DNA from: Novosphingobium album (ex Liu et al. 2023)
Lineage (GTDB): Bacteria; Pseudomonadota; Alphaproteobacteria; Sphingomonadales; Sphingomonadaceae
Assembly (NCBI RefSeq): GCF_029076845.1
Contig: NZ_JARESE010000044.1
Coordinates: 153,823 to 217,822 of the forward strand
DNA: 64,000 bases
Direction: 5' to 3'
Shown here in pieces: positions 61,220 through 64,000 of this stretch. Within the stretch, counting starts at the first letter, position 1, and every line of letters starts with the position of its first letter. The translations under genes were made by a program, and so were the position numbers. The notes under the pieces are model-generated. The model had not been told where the DNA came from and searched no databases. It saw only the letters and a list, made by a program, of their open reading frames with translations.

Positions 61220-62101
61220 GTGAAGCTCAACAGATTCGATCCGGCGAATATCCGCGTCGGCAGCGGCGGCAGCGGCGGCGGCTTTCCCGGCGGTGGCGGC
61301 GGCAAGATCGGCTGCGGCACGCTGGTGATCGCGCTGATCGCCGCGCTCGTTTTCGGAGTCGATCCGGGCCAGATGCTCGGCACGCTGGAAAACGCGCAGC
61401 AGCAATTGCCGCAATCGGGCCCCGGCCAGGGCCAGCCGGACAACCCGAGCACCACCCAGCTTTGCGAGGCCAATGCCTATGCGCTGGAAGCCTGCAACGC
61501 GCTCAGTTCGCTCAACGCGACGTGGGAACCGCTGTTCAGGCAGGCGAACATCCCGTTCGAGCAGCCGACACTGTGGTTCTATACCGGCGGCACGAAATCG
61601 GGCTGCGGCGCGGCGCAAAGCGCGATGGGGCCGTTCTATTGCCCGGCCGACCAGGGCATCTACATCGACACCAGCTTCTATGACCAGCTTGCCCGCCAGC
61701 TGGGCGCGCCGGGCGATTTCGCGCGCTATTACGTCATCGCCCACGAATATGGCCATCACATCCAGAAGCTGACCGGGATCGAAAGCCAGGTGCGCAGCGC
61801 GCAGCAGCAGAACCCCTCGCAAGCCAACCCGCTGCAAGTGCGGATGGAACTGCAGGCGGATTGCTATGCCGGGGTCTGGGCGGCCAAGCACCGCGACCTG
61901 ATCGAGCCGGGCGACATGGAGGAAGGGCTCAACGCCGCCAGCCAGATCGGCGACGATACGCTGATGCGCGGTGCCGGCCAGCAGGTGAATCCCGAAAGCT
62001 TCACTCACGGTTCCAGCGCGCAGCGGATGCAATGGCTGAAGCGCGGGCTGGAAACCGGGAACGACGAGGCGTGCGATACGTTTGCAGACCTGAAGCGATA
62101 A
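61220..62101 (+). CDS. YpfJ-type zinc metallopeptidase
   Basis: A 293-residue membrane-anchored peptidase. A Gly-rich N-terminus and one transmembrane helix (about 32-52) come before the metal-binding domain with HEYGHHIQ and ELQADCYAGVWA. The function is unknown in detail. The GTG at 61220 matches the KLNRFDP-type start of homologues; an ATG at 61166 adds 18 codons. Confidence 0.88.
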   Translation: MKLNRFDPANIRVGSGGSGGGFPGGGGGKIGCGTLVIALIAALVFGVDPGQMLGTLENAQQQLPQSGPGQGQPDNPSTTQLCEANAYALEACNALSSLNATWEPLFRQANIPFEQPTLWFYTGGTKSGCGAAQSAMGPFYCPADQGIYIDTSFYDQLARQLGAPGDFARYYVIAHEYGHHIQKLTGIESQVRSAQQQNPSQANPLQVRMELQADCYAGVWAAKHRDLIEPGDMEEGLNAASQIGDDTLMRGAGQQVNPESFTHGSSAQRMQWLKRGLETGNDEACDTFADLKR

Positions 62102-62142
62102 CGGGTTCGCCATCCGGCGCCCGCATCCGCAAGGAGGGTTCG

Positions 62143-62811
62143 ATGCGAAACGCATGTCTGGTTCTGGTCGCAGTGGGGGCACTGTTGGCCGGCGAGGCGC
62201 AAGCCCGCGGCCAGGACGCCCCCGTCACCAATCGCGATCCCGATGCGATGGACGTCGCCAAGACGCCGATGACCGATCTCAACCTGGGCCAGGACGAGAT
62301 CCCGGCGCTGCTGATCGAGGCGCAGGCGCGGCCCTATGCGCTGACCGGGCTGGGCAAGTGCAGCCAGCTGACCGCCGCGGTCGAGGAATTCGACACCATC
62401 CTGGGCCCCGATCTCGATTTGCCGCAGGAAGAGCGCGAGCGGATCAGCACCGGGCGCGTGGCCAAATGGGTGGTCAGCTCGTTCATCCCGTTTCGCGGGC
62501 TGATCCGCGAGATTTCCGGCGCCAACGATCATGAGCGCAAGTTCGTCGCGGCGATCCAGGCCGGGCTTGCCCGGCGCGGGTTCCTCAAGGGCGTGGGCGC
62601 CTCGCGCGGGTGCAAGTACCCCGCCTCGCCGGCCACCCCCGCCGTGATCGCGGCCCGCAAGATCGAGCTGGACAGGATGGAGCCGGAGAAAACGGAAGCC
62701 AGGTCCGCCGGCGAGGCATCGCGCGACGCGACCCCGGCCAAGGCCGCCAGCAAGCCTTCGGGCAATGGCGTGACGTATACGTCGAAGGCGGTGGTGCAGC
62801 CCACGCCCTGA
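62143..62811 (+). CDS. Secreted protein of unknown function
   Basis: A 222-residue protein with a signal peptide (ending EAQA) and a helical domain (about 40-180) with two cysteines (GKCSQL and GCKYP) and the FIPFRGLIREISGANDHERKF segment. A low-complexity Ala/Lys/Ser tail follows. AAGGAGGG precedes the ATG. It lies 41 bases after the YpfJ gene. Confidence 0.75.
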   Translation: MRNACLVLVAVGALLAGEAQARGQDAPVTNRDPDAMDVAKTPMTDLNLGQDEIPALLIEAQARPYALTGLGKCSQLTAAVEEFDTILGPDLDLPQEERERISTGRVAKWVVSSFIPFRGLIREISGANDHERKFVAAIQAGLARRGFLKGVGASRGCKYPASPATPAVIAARKIELDRMEPEKTEARSAGEASRDATPAKAASKPSGNGVTYTSKAVVQPTP

Positions 62812-62873
62812 CCTTGCGCCACCGGGCACTTGCGCGATTGCGGCGGCGGGGCTGCCTGGGCTAGAGCGCGGAC

Positions 62874-63983
62874 ATGCGCCTTGCCGATTGCCACAACATC
62901 GACGATTTCCGCCGGCTCGCCAGGCGGCGCCTGCCCTGGCCGGTGTTCGACTATATCGACGGCGCGGCCGACGATGAGGCGACCAAGGCGCGCAACACCG
63001 GCGCCTTCCGGTCGGCCGATCTCGTGCCGGACGTGCTGGCCGGGGTGGCGGAGATCGACACTTCGGTCACGGTGCTGGGGCGCAGGAGCGCCTTGCCCCT
63101 GATCCTTTCGCCCACCGCGCTGCAGCGCGTGTTCCACTGGCAGGGCGAGCGCGCGGTGGCGCGGGCGGCGGAGAAGTTCGGCCTGTGGTTCGGCATTTCC
63201 AGCCTTGCCACCGTCTCGATCGAGGAGATCGGCGCGCTGGTTGCCACGCCCAAGCTGTTCCAGCTCTATGTCCACAAGGACAAGGGCCTCAACGCCGCGA
63301 TGATCCAGCGCTGCCGGGCGGCGAAGTTCGACGCCATCGCGCTGACGGTCGATACCATCGTTTCGGGCAAGCGGGAGCGCTGCGCGCGGAGCGGCTTTAC
63401 CTCGCCGCCGCGCTTCACGCCGTCTTCCGCGCTGTCCTACGCGATCAAGCCGCGCTGGGCGCTCGATTACCTGCTGCGCGAGAAGTTCGCCCTGCCCAAT
63501 CTCGATACGCATGTCTCGGCCGGCACTGGCGAGGCGGTGTCGATCGCGGGCTATTTCAACACCATGCTCGACCAGTCAATGACCTGGCGGACCGCCGAGC
63601 AGATCCGCCAGGACTGGGGCGGCACTTTCGCGCTCAAGGGCGTGATGAGCGTGGCCGATGCCAGGCGCGCGGTGGAGATCGGCGCGGACGCGATCATGAT
63701 CTCCAACCACGGCGGCCGCCAACTCGACGGCAGCCGCGCCCCGTTCGACCAGTTGCGCGAGATCGTCGATGCGGTGGGCGGCCAGATCGAGATCATCTGC
63801 GACGGCGGCGTGCGGCGTGGCACCCATGTGCTCAAGGCGCTGTGCGCGGGCGCGACCTGCGCCTCGGGCGGGCGGCTCTACCTCTACGCGCTGGCGGCGG
63901 CAGGCCAGCCCGGCGTCGAACGCGCCATCGCCATCCTGAACCACTTACCGGCTGACGCCGGTAGGATCATGCGGAGGGGCTGA
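62874..63983 (+). CDS. FMN-dependent alpha-hydroxy-acid dehydrogenase (L-lactate dehydrogenase-like)
   Basis: A 369-residue TIM-barrel flavoenzyme of the LldD/glycolate-oxidase family. FDYIDGAADDE near the start, SISTA-like PLILSPTALQRV, MISNHGGRQLDGSRAP (catalytic His and Arg) and CDGGVRRGTHVLKALCAGA are family hallmarks. It oxidises L-lactate or another 2-hydroxy acid with electrons to quinone or oxygen. The stop TGA at 63981-63983 ends it close to the window edge. Confidence 0.92.
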   Translation: MRLADCHNIDDFRRLARRRLPWPVFDYIDGAADDEATKARNTGAFRSADLVPDVLAGVAEIDTSVTVLGRRSALPLILSPTALQRVFHWQGERAVARAAEKFGLWFGISSLATVSIEEIGALVATPKLFQLYVHKDKGLNAAMIQRCRAAKFDAIALTVDTIVSGKRERCARSGFTSPPRFTPSSALSYAIKPRWALDYLLREKFALPNLDTHVSAGTGEAVSIAGYFNTMLDQSMTWRTAEQIRQDWGGTFALKGVMSVADARRAVEIGADAIMISNHGGRQLDGSRAPFDQLREIVDAVGGQIEIICDGGVRRGTHVLKALCAGATCASGGRLYLYALAAAGQPGVERAIAILNHLPADAGRIMRRG

Positions 63984-64000
63984 AGCCATTCTTGCCGATA

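Overview
The window is a high-GC alphaproteobacterial chromosome segment. Gene content and protein style point to a sphingomonad (Sphingomonadaceae, most like Novosphingobium; this is inference, since no 16S gene is present). Supporting signs are a large TonB-dependent receptor, an SCP-x-like thiolase/DUF35/CoA-transferase/P450 set, a DnaE of the sphingomonad type, an alphaproteobacterial GTTC-N7-GTTC LexA box, and many housekeeping genes in compact operons. No plasmid, phage, insertion sequence or CRISPR signal was seen.

Layout. 0-4.2 kb is the tRNA-Trp / secE / nusG / rplK region on the minus strand. It is interrupted by a MarR + GNAT pair on the plus strand between nusG and rplK, and by a polytopic membrane protein between tRNA-Trp and secE. 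4.3-7.1 kb holds aat, then DUF2155, NDUFA12, DUF192 and recX on the opposite strand; the aat and DUF2155 reading frames overlap tail to tail. 7.2-14.3 kb holds an orphan fatty acyl-AMP ligase, an MFS transporter, a manC-manA-DUF2721 operon, a TonB-like protein and a dienelactone hydrolase.

14.6-23.9 kb is the main accessory region. A TonB-dependent receptor and an APH-like phosphotransferase lie beside a translationally coupled CoA-transferase / DUF35 / thiolase-fold operon, followed by an amidohydrolase and a cytochrome P450 under a near-consensus sigma-70 promoter. The two promoter regions share a 12-base element. The set looks like an uncharacterised uptake and catabolic unit for a hydrophobic, perhaps terpenoid, steroid-like or aromatic substrate. 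The substrate cannot be read from sequence.

23.9-37.1 kb holds NAD(P)HX repair, RNA methylation and a short Gre factor in a 4-base-overlap operon, then ilvD, N-formylglutamate amidohydrolase, ispE and ETF-QO. A degenerate uracil-DNA-glycosylase-like protein, a soluble lytic transglycosylase, moaB and a radical SAM protein with a LexA box follow. 37.2-49.6 kb holds an enoyl-CoA hydratase, dnaE, a Yip1 protein, glutathione peroxidase, lolDCE-type genes, purF, an SDR and two tandem PilZ proteins. 49.6-64 kb holds a cyclopropane-fatty-acid-synthase-like methyltransferase, photolyase, 2-oxoacid:ferredoxin oxidoreductase, rppH, a TPR protein, rsmB, guaB, an M28 peptidase, a YpfJ-type metalloprotease, a secreted protein of unknown function and an FMN-dependent alpha-hydroxy-acid dehydrogenase.

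Many start codons are GTG or TTG. Where translational coupling or an upstream Shine-Dalgarno decides the start, this is stated in the entry.
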